Positions 21,791 to 34,259 are shown, counted from the first letter of the stretch. The stretch: 64,000 nucleotides of DNA from Pseudocercospora fijiensis CIRAD86 (GCF_000340215.1 NW_006921536.1:686446-750445), one strand, 5' to 3'. The notes: generated from the sequence alone by a model not told the origin. Translations and numbers: made by a program.

Positions 21791-22581
21791 GTTGAAATAA
21801 AATGCTATATTAAAATAAAATGCTATATAAACGTGTTTTTAGTGTCTTTAGTTTGTTTAGTTTGTTATAATGTTACTACGCGAGAGAATAGTATATTAGG
21901 CTGTTTCTCCTAGTATTACCCCCGGGGTAGCATTAGGATTTAGCCTCCTAGGGGTCGCCTAACTACCTCTAGGAGCTTAGTTTAGTATTAGACGAAAGCC
22001 GCTCGGAGGGAGAGACTGCAATCTCTATTTACACCTAGATCCTAGAAACTAGCTCGTATCTCCTTTAGCTAGGTAGGGGGGCGGTAGCCTTCTTTTTCTA
22101 GTAGAAGGCTAAGTACTATCTAAGCGAGGCTGCGAATCTAGGAACGCCCTACCCGATTAATAGGGGACTCCCCGGCTATCCGACCTGCAAGCCGTATTTA
22201 CTATTAATTAATAGTCTTAGCAAACTAAGCAAGGCCGATAGGTAATTAGTCTATCTCCTCCTTAGGCGGGGCTTATCTCGAGCAAGCGGTACTAAATAGG
22301 TCTTCGACCCGGAGCTAAGTCCTTAGAAGCTAGCTATAGCTATAGACTAGGCCCTAAGCTGTAACAGTCCTAAGGGTTTGTAGCTTTTCGGGGTTAAAGC
22401 GATGCCCTTATTAAGAGGTTTCTCTGCTTGTCGTAATCGCCCCTTAAGATACTTCGGTATCGTCCGTATCGTAGGCTCTTATCGTGCCCTCGCTTCGGTT
22501 ATAGCTATTCGTGCCTAGAGACTACCTTTAACATACCCGAACCTATTAGATATAAAGAGATAGCCCTACCTTCGGCTCTAA
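21791..22581 (-). other. F 5' leader
   Basis: About 790 bp between the 5' LTR and gag without a convincing frame. Contains one near-palindrome copy at 21,909-21,937. The sequence next to the LTR did not match an obvious tRNA primer site. Confidence 0.5.
21909..21937. repeat. GC-rich near-palindrome, copy 5 (F leader)
   Basis: Core TATTACCCCCGGGGTAGCAT upstream of gag. Confidence 0.8.
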
Positions 22582-22861
22582 TAAAGGACGGAAACCAACA
22601 CTACTACTACTACCTATAGTAATAGTATAGGCTACCGAGGGTAACATAACCTATAGCAATATAGGCAGCTATGTTTAGTATAATAGGATAATAAGACGGT
22701 TGCTTAGGCTAATAACTAGAGCCCTACAATATAGGCATTGTAGAAGTGTAACATAAACAATGTACTATACGAGGTTAGTACTCTCTCTATAATATAGAAG
22801 GAGGCCTCTTATATAGGCTTAAAACTCAGCCTAGGTATATAGGGCCGGTTACTAGCTAATA
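22582..22861 (-). repeat. 5' LTR of element F
   Basis: 280 bp, pairs with 2,218-2,497. Followed by ATAG at 22,862-22,865, the 4-bp target duplication. Confidence 0.88.
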
Positions 22862-22865
22862 ATAG

Positions 22866-25270
22866 GCGTTAGCTATTCCTATATTGACTTAGTTTTTTCT
22901 AGATCAATCCTAATTCCTATAGTGCTAATAATAAATCCTAGGAACTTAACTTCCTTCTTATAGAATTCGCATTTCTTAGGTACAGTCTTAAATCCTACTT
23001 AAGTAAATCGTTTAAAGACGTCCTATACTATTCGTATATAGTCCGCGAGAGCTCCCTTAGTATAGACTAAGATATCGTCTATATATGCGATAACGTATAT
23101 ATCTAGAAGGTCTCGGAGGACTTCGTTTATAAGGTCTTAATATAACGCTAGGGCATTTGTAAGTCCTATAGGTATAACTAAGAATTCGTAAAGCCTATAT
23201 CTTGTTCGGAATGCTGTTATCTATTCGTATCTAGCTGCTATACGTATTACGTAAAACGTATCGCGTAGGTTAATCTTCGTATACTAGTCTAATCTAGTTA
23301 ATCGGTCTTATATTTCTTCGATATTCGGTAGTAGGTACCGATTCTTAATTGTAATATCGTTAAGTCGTCTAAAATCGACTACTAGCTATCCTTCGTCTAA
23401 TCCGGCCTTCGGAACGAACATTACTAGTAAGGCTGCCGAGGATATCGACTTCCGTATCTAGCCTTTTTCTAATTTCTCTTTTAGCTACTTGTCTAGGGTT
23501 TTAAGCTCTTTCTTAGATATTACGTATAAGGGTCCCTATAGAGGCTCTTTCCTAGGCTATAAGTGTATCTTATAATCCTATAGTTAGTGTTTAGATAAGG
23601 CTACCTTGCCTCTCTCCTCTTTAAAGAGTCGCTTCTACTTACTATACTCTTTAGGAATATCTAGGTCCGAGATTCTAGTTTTATTCTTCGATAGCGTATA
23701 ACTTCTATCCTTCCCGTAATTATTATTATAACCCTCCTAACCTAACGGTAGTATCGATCCGGATTGAATACGGTTCTCCGTAATTCTTATCGACGTAAAC
23801 GTCTTACGAGTCGCTCTACGTTTGTTAATCTTATCTATCTACGAACGCTGCCGCTATATAGGTTGAATACCGATTATACAGTCGTATTCCTTATATATAA
23901 GTACTTCTTTTCTCTAGTCTACGACTAGGTTATACTTTCTTAACTAAGGTATACCTAATATAATGTTATAACTAGCTATATTAGTAACATCTAAGACAAT
24001 CTCCTTGTAGTGCTATTAGATAGCTAGTAGTAACGGTATCGTTTCTCGTTCTATACTAGGTAGCGGTAACCTATCTACTACTATAAGTTTATACGCTCCT
24101 TCTCTTCTGCTTCGGGTTGCGATCCCTCGGCTTTTAACGAATAATTCGGAGGCAAAGTTCCCGCTCGCTCCGGAATCTATTAATATACTCGTCGGGTGCC
24201 CGTTAACGATAACTTTTATACGGAAGACTGCTATTAATGCTTAAGCGCTTTCGGTATTAAGGAACTCTCTTAGAACGCTCTAATCTAGAGAGTTAGTCCG
24301 TTTCCCGACTAATTAGTAGCCTAACGTTATTCTAACTAGCTACGGATCCGTAGTCCTACCGTTCGTGCTTCTTCGGTATATAATTTTTCCTCGAGGGTAT
24401 CGTTATATATATCCCGTCCCTGCGCTACTATAGCCTTTCGGTATTGCTAATTTAATCGCTAGACCGTCTAACGTATATCTTAAGTAATAATCGTCCTTTC
24501 GTCGGGTAGGACGTATCCGTAGGGCGTAATTATACTTCCTATCGGTACTCGCTCTGTAATAAAGTTATAGTACGTATAGTCTATAGGTATCCGGGGGTAA
24601 TTCTAGAATTTTGCCTGTAAGCTTATCTAGAAATAATCAAATTAGATAGGATCGACCTTCCGTTATCCGTTAACCTTTAGAAACATTTCCTCGTATTTGC
24701 GTACTAGATATAAGGCGATTGTTCGCGCTGCTATAGGTGTATCTATTATAAACGTAAGGATCGTATCGTCGTTAATCCCGAATTCGTCTTTACTTTCTTT
24801 ATTCGTAGTTTCTTCCTCGGTATCTAGACTTCCTTCTAAATCCTCTTACTATTCCTCCTCTTACTAAGGGGACTCCGGTACTTCTAGGATAGCTCCTAAC
24901 TCCTCCCTAGGAGGGAATAAAGCTTCCGGATCTCGGTTTTCTTTATCGTCGGTATCTAAGCAAGATTTATTAATCGTTTCTTCTTCTAACTAGGATTTCG
25001 CATCTTCTTATACGAGTCGCCTAATCTAAGGGAAGAATCCTGCTTCTATTTTAGTAGAATAATGAATTTAGTATTAGTCGTCGTAACAGAATCTCTAGTA
25101 AAGGGTTCTATATACAGGTTCTTATCGTCGTACTATTATATAGATTTGTCGTAGCTCTTTCTTTACGACCTCTTCGTAGGTCCTCGGCGCGTTATTAATA
25201 GAGTATAGCTCTACTATTATTCGGTAGCCTTCTCTACCTGAGTCCTTTTATTGTATTATATTAAACTGTT
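22866..25270 (-). pseudogene. pol: Element E pol: protease and reverse transcriptase
   Basis: The minus-strand aspartic protease active site DSGAS is at 24,163-24,177, in the context of an IDSGASGNFAS block. The RT catalytic block AYIDDILV is at about 23,066-23,095. Both are intact at the residue level, while the frame as a whole carries TAG/TAA stops. The RT C-terminal part continues at 2,217 on the far side of F. With A and B also inserted, E is the host of three later insertions. Confidence 0.82.
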
Positions 25271-26150
25271 CGCGTCGCACTATATTCTTACCGTAGTAGT
25301 TCCGTACTATATAGCCTTCCTTACTATACGTATAGTAAGTTAATCTTCCTACTTTCTTAGGCGAACTCTTACCTTTTCTTCCTTTAATTGCTCGACCCTT
25401 CTAAGTAGCGTCTAGCTCTATTAGTTACGTACCGTAGTAGTTGTTCCCCTTTAGTTTATCGTAGGTACTATAGTTTCGTCTATTATTGTATCTAGGAGCA
25501 CAACTAGCTTTTCTAGAAGTCTTAGAATTGTAACGTCGTTCTAAAGCTCGTTCGTAGAGCCTATCGTCGAGATCGATCGTAACCTTAACTAATATTCCTA
25601 TATTATCTATTTTTCTACCGTCGCGTATAAGCTCGTCTTTAACGTTATCCTTAAGACCTCGCCGATATATTGTTATAAGAGCTTCGTCGTCCTAATCCGT
25701 AAGTTAGGCGTATTCCTAAAATTTAGCGGCGTAATCGGTATATAACCCCTTCTAAGTTAAGTATTAGATAACCCTAACTGCGGTAGCAACCTCGTTAGAA
25801 GATCTAAAGACCTTCTTTATCGTACGCTTAAGATTTTCGTAGCTTGCGAAGATTCTATCCGAATTGTCGGTCCTATTACTATCTAGATAGGTCCTAAGAA
25901 ATAGTTTAACCTAATACTAAGCCCTGCCTCGTATAAACGTCGTTACGAAGACTAGCTTTAAGTTGTCTTAAACCTAGTTAAATATAAAATATATATCTAT
26001 CTAGCTAACCTAGGTATCGAACTTGTCTCGGTCGCCGTAATAAAAGTCTAGCTTTCCGATCTTAAGAGAATCGTTTCTAGTATAGGTTCCTAGTATATTA
26101 CTAATACTAGAGGTAGTTCGTCGAGTACTGCCTATCTCGCTAGGGGCGGG
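25271..26150 (-). pseudogene. gag: Element E gag with degenerate zinc knuckle
   Basis: Minus-strand capsid region followed by a CCHC-like nucleic-acid-binding knuckle near 25,285-25,345 that now reads with Tyr at expected Cys and His positions (SKEGYIVRNYYGKN). Cys-to-Tyr and His-to-Tyr are the changes RIP makes at TGC/CAC-type codons. The N-terminus lies near 26,150 just inside the LTR. Confidence 0.6.
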
Positions 26151-26200
26151 AGTTCCCCTTCCGACTTGTAATAAGGCACTTATCCTAAGGGCGTTTAAAG

Positions 26201-26530
26201 TGTTACAGTTACTTGCGACAGATCGTTAGGTAACTTCCTATTACATATAAGCCGAGGCTTCTTTAGAGAGGCTAATATAAGCGGGAGGCAGAGACAGAAT
26301 AATTAGTATAAAGGTAATTCTAATTAGTAAGTAGGTAATATAAGTTAAATGCCTCGAGCTATAAGGGCATTCCGGCGTTCCTAAATATAAAGGAGATATC
26401 TTATCTATAGTCGTAAGCGACGTAAGCGACGCTATCGCTCTCGACCGCTCCTATCGCTCTCGACCGCTCCTATCGCTCCTAGTAAGATAGAGCGATAGCT
26501 TAGCCTACTAGTTTTAGCGTCGCTCTAAGA
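26201..26530 (-). repeat. 5' LTR of element E, left part
   Basis: Starts TGTTACAG at 26,201; the LTR resumes after copy B at 33,656 and ends CTGTAACA at 33,690, giving an 8-bp terminal inverted repeat and a length near 365 bp. Contains short tandem units of CGCTCCTATCGCTCTCGAC around 26,430-26,490. Confidence 0.75.
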
Positions 26531-26727
26531 TATAAGAAGGGTTATGTTAGTAGGTAGATAGGGTAGTAGTAGGTACAGGTAGTATTCGATAGAGATCTAA
26601 GAGGAGAGGGAGGAAGGCAGGCAAGTTAGCCTATTGCTACGCGCTAAGCCCTGCCTAAGGCACTAAGACCCTAGCTTCACTTAGCCTAGTCACATACTAA
26701 TCACGTATAGCCTCTTTAGCCCTAATA
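26531..26727 (-). repeat. 3' LTR of copy B
   Basis: 197 bp, TATAAGAAGG to CCTAATA. Next to it on the inside is a polypurine tract (minus strand AGAAGGGAAGCG, 26,730-26,741). Confidence 0.9.
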
Positions 26728-26741
26728 TACGCTTCCCTTCT

Positions 26742-27880
26742 AAAGGCCGCGCCCTCGTAGCCTGTCTATATTCTACGACCTCTATTGCCGCTAACTTAGC
26801 AAGTCTAATAAGCTGCTTAGCCCGCGCTAAATTAAACACTTAACTACCTAGTTATATAACTATATTAAACCTTACCTCTAAACAATACAATATATAACTC
26901 TAACTACGCTATCTCTATATACAATAAACTATAAAGTAATATGTATCTATAAGAATTAAAAGCCTTCGACTAATTATAATACGAGCGCGTCTTCCCTACT
27001 ATAATAGGTAGACGTACGAGGTATTATAGCACTGCCTCCGTTCTAAGTAATATCGTATCGAGTTCTTTGCGTCTACTCTTAAAAGACCTAGCAATGTCCG
27101 CTTCCGAGGGTTGTCCGTTCCGAGGGTTGTTCTTATTATTATAAGGGCTATTATTTACTATCGTAGTTTTACTAGCCCTAATTGGTTAGGTTTAGCAGCC
27201 TTTAAGTGTCAACTAATTATCTCTTTTTAAAAACTCAGTTCTTCTAGTTTCTATAGGTAAAGGCTATTATAAGTGCAGTAGTAGAGGTTCGCCTCGCTTA
27301 AAGGGTTAGATAGATCGAGGAGTAACCTATTGTCCGTAAGATCGACCCCGGCTAGCTTAGCTCTATAGTTTTTGCCCTTAGTTAGTCTATTAGTTACTTA
27401 ATCTTTTAACTTAGTTAAAGTTTTAACTTAGCCTTAAAGTTTTGATTAAACCTTTAATAGGCTTAAAGCTTTTAATCAAAGTTTTGATTAAAGGTGCCTT
27501 AGGCTCGTAGTATAGGTAAGGTTATGTCTATAGGCGTAGCGACAATAGTAAGTAATGTTAACAATAGTAGCGCTAGTCGTCTTAGCGCTAACTTTACCTT
27601 CTTCTAATTTCCTTCTTTAACTAATAACAACTCGGTAACACCGTTACTAATATAGCCGCGCCGGCCGCGCCGTTACAAGCGCGACGCTGTCCTCGCCGAT
27701 CGCCTAGGCCTCGAGGCCTCGATAGAATAAAGGAATAAGAGGGGGACCTATAGGGCGCGTTAGTAAAGAGGTAGAGTCCTTAAAAGAGTATGCGATTAAT
27801 TAATTAACGCGTCGTAGCGCGCCTAGTATAGTCTTATTATCCTTTATTGCTAATAATTGCTTGTCTCTAATTAGTTAGCT
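26742..27880 (-). other. 3' untranslated region of copy B
   Basis: Over 1.1 kb between pol and the 3' LTR with no coding frame. Contains a hairpin with perfect 10-bp arms (TTTGATTAAA 27,441-27,450 and TTTAATCAAA 27,471-27,480) and alternating GC-rich patches. Copy C has the matching region at 52.8-54.0 kb, with a short extra duplication near 53,675-53,770. Confidence 0.6.
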
Positions 27881-27903
27881 AATAGTACCCCGGGGGTAGC
27901 ATT
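27881..27903. repeat. GC-rich near-palindrome, copy 6 (copy B)
   Basis: Core AGTACCCCGGGGGTAGCATT, about 15 bp past the pol stop. Confidence 0.8.
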
Positions 27904-27917
27904 GTTCCTAGGCGATA

Positions 27918-30900
27918 TTATAGGCCCTTAGCCTTCTTCTTGTTCTTCGCGCTAGTCTAATACTTATCTAATAACTCGGTTATATCCTCGAAGGAATCTT
28001 TAGCTTCCTATAAGTCCTATTCTAGTAAATAGCCCTACTATCTTAGTAGGTACTCCTTCTTACCTTGCCTAGTCCGGTACTTTAGGATACGTTCTATAGA
28101 CTATAGCTCTTTACTATTAGCTAAGACTTCTTCTAACTTAGTAGGCGCTTTATCGCCTTTACGCTAGTAGTATAGTTTAAGGAGGGATACGTAGAAGGTG
28201 TTATAGATAGTATAATAAGGTAGAAGCTACAACTAATAGGCCTATACGGAGGAGCCCTTAACTTCTCGAATGCGGAATAGGCTAATATATCTTAGTGCGA
28301 GCTTAGGCCTTGTTTTACTATTAGGCGATAGGTGTTTGCGGATGCGGAGGTTCTTAGTACTAAGCATAACTATATCGCCTTATTTGAAGGTTATTAGTAT
28401 ATAACGCTTATCGTAGTAGGCCTTTTAGTATTCTTAAGCCTTTATCAACTTCTTAGCTATCTTAGTATAGATTTCTCGTATCTTCTAGACACGTTCTATT
28501 ACCGCTAGTGTCTCTAGTACTTAACGCGCTTCCCTTTCCTTACGCTCGGCCTCGAGCGAGGTAAATAGATCTTATAGCAACGCGGCGTTTTAACCTATTA
28601 TAGCTATATATAGTAAAACCTTAGTTAATAAGTGTATACTATTGTTGTATACGAATTCTATAGGCTATAGGAGGTTGACCTAATCCTTAGGATTCTCGTT
28701 AATATAACTACGTAGGTACTGCTATAGGGTAGCATTCTGTCTCTCTGTTTGACCGTTAGTCTATAGATAGAAGGGTGTTAATAGCCGATACTTTAGTCTT
28801 AGCTATAGGCATATTTCGCTCTAATAGTGCGATATGAATATCGAGCCCCTATCGGAGACTATCCCCTTAGGGGTTCCCTAATAGGTATAGAAGATGTTAG
28901 TCTATAGCGCCTCTACTATATTAATAGCAGTCCAATCCTTGCGAGCAGGAATATAGCGAGCACCCTTAGTAAATCGGTCTATAATAACTAGTATAGCGTT
29001 AAAGACGTCTTTGCTTTCTCTTCGCTTAGTAGGGGGAAGACCTATAATAAAGTCTATTATAAGCTCTATAAAAGGCTTCTTTAGAATAGGGAGTGAAGAC
29101 AACTCGCTAAATAGTAAGTGCTTTAGTGCTTTAACTCGCTAGCATACTATACAGGTCTATATATACTCCTTTATATGCCGCTTACTATTTAGCTAGTAGT
29201 ATATACGCGATAGTAACTCGTGCGACCTCTCTATACTATAGTAACTAGCGAGCTTACTATTATAGTGCCTCTTTAAAAGCTCTTATCTAATCGATTGTTT
29301 AGCGGGGATATAGTATCTGCCCTTAAACTTTAAGTAACCCTTGTCGTCGATCGACTAACTATTACTCTTACTAGATCGAGTCGCCCGTCTACTTACAAGC
29401 CTATTAATACGCTCGATAGCAAAGGCGTCCCTCTACTAAGTACGCAATAGCTTATCTATAAACGATTGACTATCCCTATTTGCAAGGTTATTTAATAGCA
29501 CCCTCGCTATTAAACGAGGTACGTATTATATATATCTAATAGTACTAGTAGCCGGAACTACTGCAACCTCTTCTATAGTACTATCGCTATAGATAGCAAT
29601 ATCTTCAATCGAGTTATTATAGCTCGAGCGATCTACGTCCTTCTTAACGTGCACTAGAAGAACGACAACCCCGCTATAGTATTCGTTGCCGCCGCGGGGT
29701 CCGGAAGTCCGCTTATCCTACGCTTGCTTATTAATAACACGGGCTATAGCAATCTTATACTATAGGGTTAGAAACAAAGAATTAATGTATTAGGTCTCGC
29801 TATCGTAATTAGGTCGCCTCGATAGGCTATTAGTAGGGTTGCTTACGCCTAGCCGATATAATATATTAAAATCAAACCCAGCGAGGTAGACGGCCTATCT
29901 AGCCTATCGACCTATAACCCTAGTAACCTTAGTAATACTACGGAGGTTGTTATAGTCTATATAGACCTGAATTGTATGCTAAGCACTATTAAGATAGTAG
30001 CGCTAATACTTAAAGGCCTCGATAATAGCTAGGAGCTCTTGCTCGTAGGTCTCGTAGCGACGCTCTATATCGATTATCTTTCGTAAAAAGAAGGCAATTA
30101 GGTGCTAGTAATTGTCCTTATCTGATTGTTGTAACATAATAGCCGATATAGCGAACTGTAAAGCGTTAGTCTTAATACGGATCTGCTTGCTTAGTACAAA
30201 ATAGTGCAATAGGGGCACTTTAGTAAAGCGTTACTTTAGACCGTTAAAAGCGGCTTGTGTCTTATTAGTCTATTTAAACTCTCTAGACGGGTTAGCCTTA
30301 GTTTTAGTAAGCTTAGTTAGGGGCATTATATGCCGTAAATAGCCCTTAATAAAGCGGCGGTAGAAATTAGCGAAGCCGAGGAACGATTAAAGCTCCTTAA
30401 TAGACGTAGGAACAGGCTATTTAGTAATTGTTTTAATCCGATTAGGATCAGCCTTAATACCCTTAGTTAATACGAGGAAGCTAAGGAATAATACCTCTTT
30501 AGTAGTAAAGGTGTATTTAGAAGGTTTGCAATATAGTCTATAGGCTCGTAGGCGGTCGAGAACCTTACGTACTACGGCCTAGTGTTCTATAATATTAGGT
30601 AAATATATGTAAACTAGGATGTTATCTAGGTAAACTATACAGAGATAGTCTAATAGGCCTAAAAGGGCCCGATTAATATAGGACTAGAATATTATAGGGG
30701 CATTAGCTAAGCCGAACGGCATAACTAAGTACTCGAAATAGCTATAGCGAGTACAGAAGGCCGTTTTCTATTCGTCGCCCTTACGGATACGGATACGATA
30801 GTACGCATCCTTAATGTCTAATATAGTATAGAAGTAGGCCCTAGAAAGGCGATCGAGGGTCTTATTAATAAGAGGGAGTAGGCAACGATCTTTAATAGTA

Positions 30901-31880
30901 ACAGCATTAAGCCTACGATAGTCGATATATAGACGTAGGCTACTATCCTTCTTTAGTACGAACAGGATAGGGGCGCTAGTAGGGCTGTTACTATACCGTA
31001 TCCGGCTATTAGCTAGGTTTTCTTCTAGGTACTTACGCAATATAGCAAGCTCGCGCTTACTAAGGTTATAGAGTAGTCTAAAAGGAACCTCTTTGCCCTC
31101 TATAATGTCAATCTTATAGTCCGTCTCTTTAAACATAGGCAATGTCGATACTAAGTAGTATTTAAATACATTAATATAGGTTTCTCGAATAGGTACTAGT
31201 ATACGAGAGAGCTAATTAGGGTCTATGCTATTAGGGGGTATAGGTTTATCGTTATCTCTACCGAGAAGATCGGTAGTTAGATTAGCTAAGGCGGAGGCTA
31301 GTATAAGGTTGCTAATAAACAGGACCCTAATATTATTAGGACACTCGCTAATATCGATATATTTAATATCCTCTCTCCTAGCGATTCTAAATCGCTATTA
31401 TTAACTGCCTAAGTCTATAACTATAGTATAGTACTTAAGAACAGGGTTACTAATAACAATAGTAGCTCCCCTATATAGGTTGTCTATATCTACTACGTAG
31501 GCAGTAAAGTCTAGTAGGCGTTCATTTCCGAGGTCGTCCTTTAGAACTATAGAGACATAGTAGGCTCTATAAGTCAAGTGCCGAGCGTTATTAAACCAAG
31601 CAAGGGTTAGTAGGTTAGTCCTCGGTAGTTGTCGAAGGTCTAATTGCTTAGCTAGGCGATAGCTAATAAGGGCACTAACTAAATTTCCTAGATCTAGTAT
31701 AACCTTAGTTTAATAGTTAGTGCCCTTCGTGTCCTATATAAGGCAGGAGCGTATTATAGCTAGCACAATGTCGATAGTCTTACGCCGTACAAGGCTAACA
31801 GTTAGTACGGCGCTTACTCTTTTTTCGACTAATTAAAAGAGCCGACTAGGGTAGCATTAGCGGCTAAAAGGTACTTACGG
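27918..31880 (-). pseudogene. pol: Copy B pol: protease, RT, RNase H, integrase, chromodomain
   Basis: Protease near 31,690 (VILDLGNLVSALIS). RT with an intact 124-codon stretch at 30,768-31,142 ([28 protein letters not shown]). The catalytic YLDD near 30,610 reads YLDN, a RIP-type Asp-to-Asn change. The integrase core lies at 28,902-29,102 (DFIIGLPPTKRRESKDVFNA, VIIDRFTKGARYIPA). A C-terminal chromodomain at about 27,950-28,060 (GKKEYLLR-[W]-[Q]-GY and DSFEDITELLDKY) likely directs integration to marked histones. TAA stop at 27,918-27,920. Inactive. Confidence 0.9.
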
Positions 31881-33196
31881 TACTTAGCGGTAGCACGGTC
31901 GATTCGGGCCTAGTCCTTAGGTTTGTCGCATTAGCCTAGTAGATAGCTAGTACTATTACAGTTAAAGCACTTCAATCCGGTTAGGAGATTGTTGCCGTAG
32001 CTATTATTACTACTATTGTTAGTCGAGCGGTTAGTATTATAGGGATACGAGCCCCTTCTACGGCCCCTATCGCGGCCCCCTCTATATAGCCGCTAGCTAC
32101 GGCCTCTTCTACGGTCGTTGTTACTATTCCTACTATTAGCATTGTTGTCCTAGTAGGAACCTTAGTTTCCTCCCCGGCTACGGTTGCTACGGTTAGTGCT
32201 AGTTAGTCGGATCCTTAATTCTAGTCGTTATTAGAGCTAAACAGCCCGTTCGGCTATTTCTACTTCGACTATAAATTAAATGCGTGTTAGATTAGCTTGT
32301 TCGAATACACGGCGACGGTCTAATTCGAGGATAAGCTCCTATCTAAGTTTTAGGCGTATCTCGGAGATCTATATAGAATTAGTCTTAGGCGGAAGGTCGT
32401 CTTTAAGGGTTTTTAAATAGGCCTCGAATAAGCGAGCCGATTAATTAGTCTTCTGTTTAGCTCGAAGATATAGGTCCTAAGTATATTGTTGCCTTAGTAT
32501 AGGGTTTCTAAGGGTATCTAGTATAATAGTTTTATAGGTCTGCTACTAAATAGCGGTCTAATCGTTAAGGGAGTTAAAATAGTTATCCTATATACGCTTT
32601 AGGTCGCTATTAATGTACTATATAGCGTATACGACTAAGGAATAGTCGTCTAGTAGCGCTCTTAGTGCATTGCGCTAGTTGAGTTTATAGTTACAAATGT
32701 AGTCGTTATACTACTTTCGACTAGAGCTATTAAATACGGTATAGTCCTTAAGTTTAGCGTCCTTCTTTTAGATAGGTAGTAAAGAAGGTCCTGCTATTAG
32801 TTTAGTTATTAGAGCTTCCTAAAGGCGACGGAGCTCGAGGAGATTATCCTTTAGCTATTGTTCTTAACGTAGGGCAGTAAGCCTATTTTAAGTAGCTTCT
32901 TAAAGTCTCCCTAATAGTTGAGGGCTAAAGGCTAGTTAGCTATATCGTCGATTAATAATGTTGTTAAGAATGTCGTTAATAGGCAACTCTAGGTCGTTAC
33001 CTAGAATTATAGGTTCTTCTTTAGCAGGCTCTCCGGTAGGCTCTTTAGTAGGAGGCACTTTAGCAGGTGCTCTAGTAGGCACTTTAGTAGGCACTTTAGC
33101 AGGCACTATGCTACTAGCATTGTCGTTGCTAGCGCTACTAGCGGCGCCGCGATTGTTGTTTCGTAATAAGCCGGCTATTATAATAAGGGGTAGCAC
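31881..33196 (-). pseudogene. gag: Copy B gag with zinc knuckle
   Basis: Opens at the ATG at 33,196 (MLPLIIIAGLLRNNNRG). It has the Pro-Val-Lys repeat, then the NRRYS block, then capsid sequence. Near 31,930-31,990 is a CCHC-type knuckle (CFNCNSTSYLLGxC), with Tyr where His is expected, again RIP-like. Broken by TAG/TAA codons. Confidence 0.8.
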
Positions 33197-33442
33197 TAAT
33201 AATATATTATTAGCCCCTAAGATACGGATATAGCGGAATTAGTAGATATCGGTCTAGTATACTTAACTTAGTATAATAGGCCGTATAGAGGGCCTTGCTT
33301 AATAATTGGTACGGTTGTTTCGATAGAATAGTATATATAGGTCCCGTTCTTCGGGCGTAATATAGTTAGATTAGTCTTGTTCGTAGCTATGCCGCTAAAA
33401 GCTTGAAATAAGAACTATCTAGCTGCTACCCTTAAAGGGTAG

Positions 33443-33513
33443 ATCGAATACTATATAAGAAGGGTTATATTAGTAGGTAGATAGGGTAGTAGTAGGTATA
33501 GGTAGTATTCGAT
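33443..33513 (-). promoter_or_regulatory. Self-priming pair of copy B
   Basis: ATCGAATACTA at 33,443-33,453 next to the LTR; complement TAGTATTCGAT in the LTR at 33,503-33,513. Exact 11 of 11. Confidence 0.55.
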
Positions 33514-33650
33514 AGAGATCTAAGAGAAGAGGGAGGAAGGCAGGCAAGTTAGCCTATTGCTACGCGCTAAGCCCTGCCTAAGGCACTAAGACCCTAGCTT
33601 TACTTAGCCTAGTTATATACTAATCACATATAGCCTCTTTAGCCCTAATA
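33454..33650 (-). repeat. 5' LTR of copy B
   Basis: 197 bp, TATAAGAAGG to CCTAATA, followed by target duplication TAAGA. Confidence 0.9.
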
Positions 33651-33655
33651 TAAGA

Positions 33656-33690
33656 TTATATAAGGACTCTAACTAATTAGATCTGTAACA
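33656..33690 (-). repeat. 5' LTR of element E, right part
   Basis: Completes E's LTR after copy B; ends CTGTAACA. Beyond it begins gag of copy D, showing that E inserted into D. Confidence 0.7.
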
Positions 33691-34259
33691 TTTAGCAGGT
33701 GCTTTAGTAGGCACTTCGGTAGGTACTATGCTACTAGCGTTATCGTTGCTAGCGCTACTAGCGGTAGTACGGTTGTTGTTACTTCGTAATAAGCCGGCTA
33801 TTATAAAGGATAACACTAATAATATATTATAGGCCCCTAAGATACGGATATAGCGGAATTAGTAGATATCGGCTTAGTGCGATTAACTTAGTACAATAGG
33901 CCGTATAGAAGACCTTGCTTAATAATTAGTACGGTTATTCTAATAGAATAGTACGTATAGATCCCGCCTTAGGCGCAATATAGTTAGATTAACAGTTTTC
34001 GTAGCTATACCGCTAAAAGCTTGAAATAAGGACTATCTAGCTACTACCCTTAAAGGGTAGATCGAATACTATATAAGAAGGGTATATTAGTAGGTAGATA
34101 GGGTAGTCGTAGATATAGGTAGTGTTCGATAAAGAACTAAAAGGAGAAGAAGGAAGGTAGGCTAGTTAGCCTAACGCTAAGCGCCAAGCCCTGCCTAAGG
34201 CACTAAGACCCTAGCTTCACTCGAGCTAGTTATATACTAATTACGTATAGCCTCTAATA
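33691..34259 (-). mobile_element. Chromovirus family 1, copy D (oldest, truncated)
   Basis: The gag start region (including the Pro-Val repeat stretch), self-priming region and 5' LTR (34,072-34,259) match A, B and C but are more divergent. The LTR lacks about 8 bp near its end (CCTCTAATA), and the LTR side of the priming pair has one mismatch. The rest of D would lie left of E, outside the window. Confidence 0.75.

Larger units (their letters stand above)
2218..22861 (-). mobile_element. Ty3/gypsy element F with a third ORF, split by hAT element G
   Basis: Two 280-bp direct repeats (2,218-2,497 and 22,582-22,861), each beginning TG/TA and ending TA, bound the element. ATAG precedes the left repeat (2,214-2,217) and follows the right one (22,862-22,865). 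Removing F with one ATAG restores E's pol frame exactly. Order on the minus strand is 5' LTR, leader, gag, protease/RT/RNase H/integrase, a third ORF, 3' LTR. Without the 9.9-kb hAT and its duplicated TSD, F is about 10.7 kb, long for a fungal Ty3 element. Confidence 0.88.
26531..33650 (-). mobile_element. Chromovirus family 1, copy B (full length)
   Basis: 7,120 bp with 197-bp LTRs and the 5-bp target duplication TAAGA (26,526-26,530 and 33,651-33,655), inserted in E's 5' LTR. Order on the minus strand: 5' LTR, self-priming site, gag with zinc knuckle, protease, RT, RNase H, integrase, chromodomain, stop, 1.2-kb 3' region, polypurine tract, 3' LTR. RIP-damaged. Confidence 0.93.

Noticed and set aside
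2218..22861. A single 20-kb retroelement
   Set aside because: The 9.9-kb hAT with its own target duplication accounts for half of it; F itself is about 10.7 kb.
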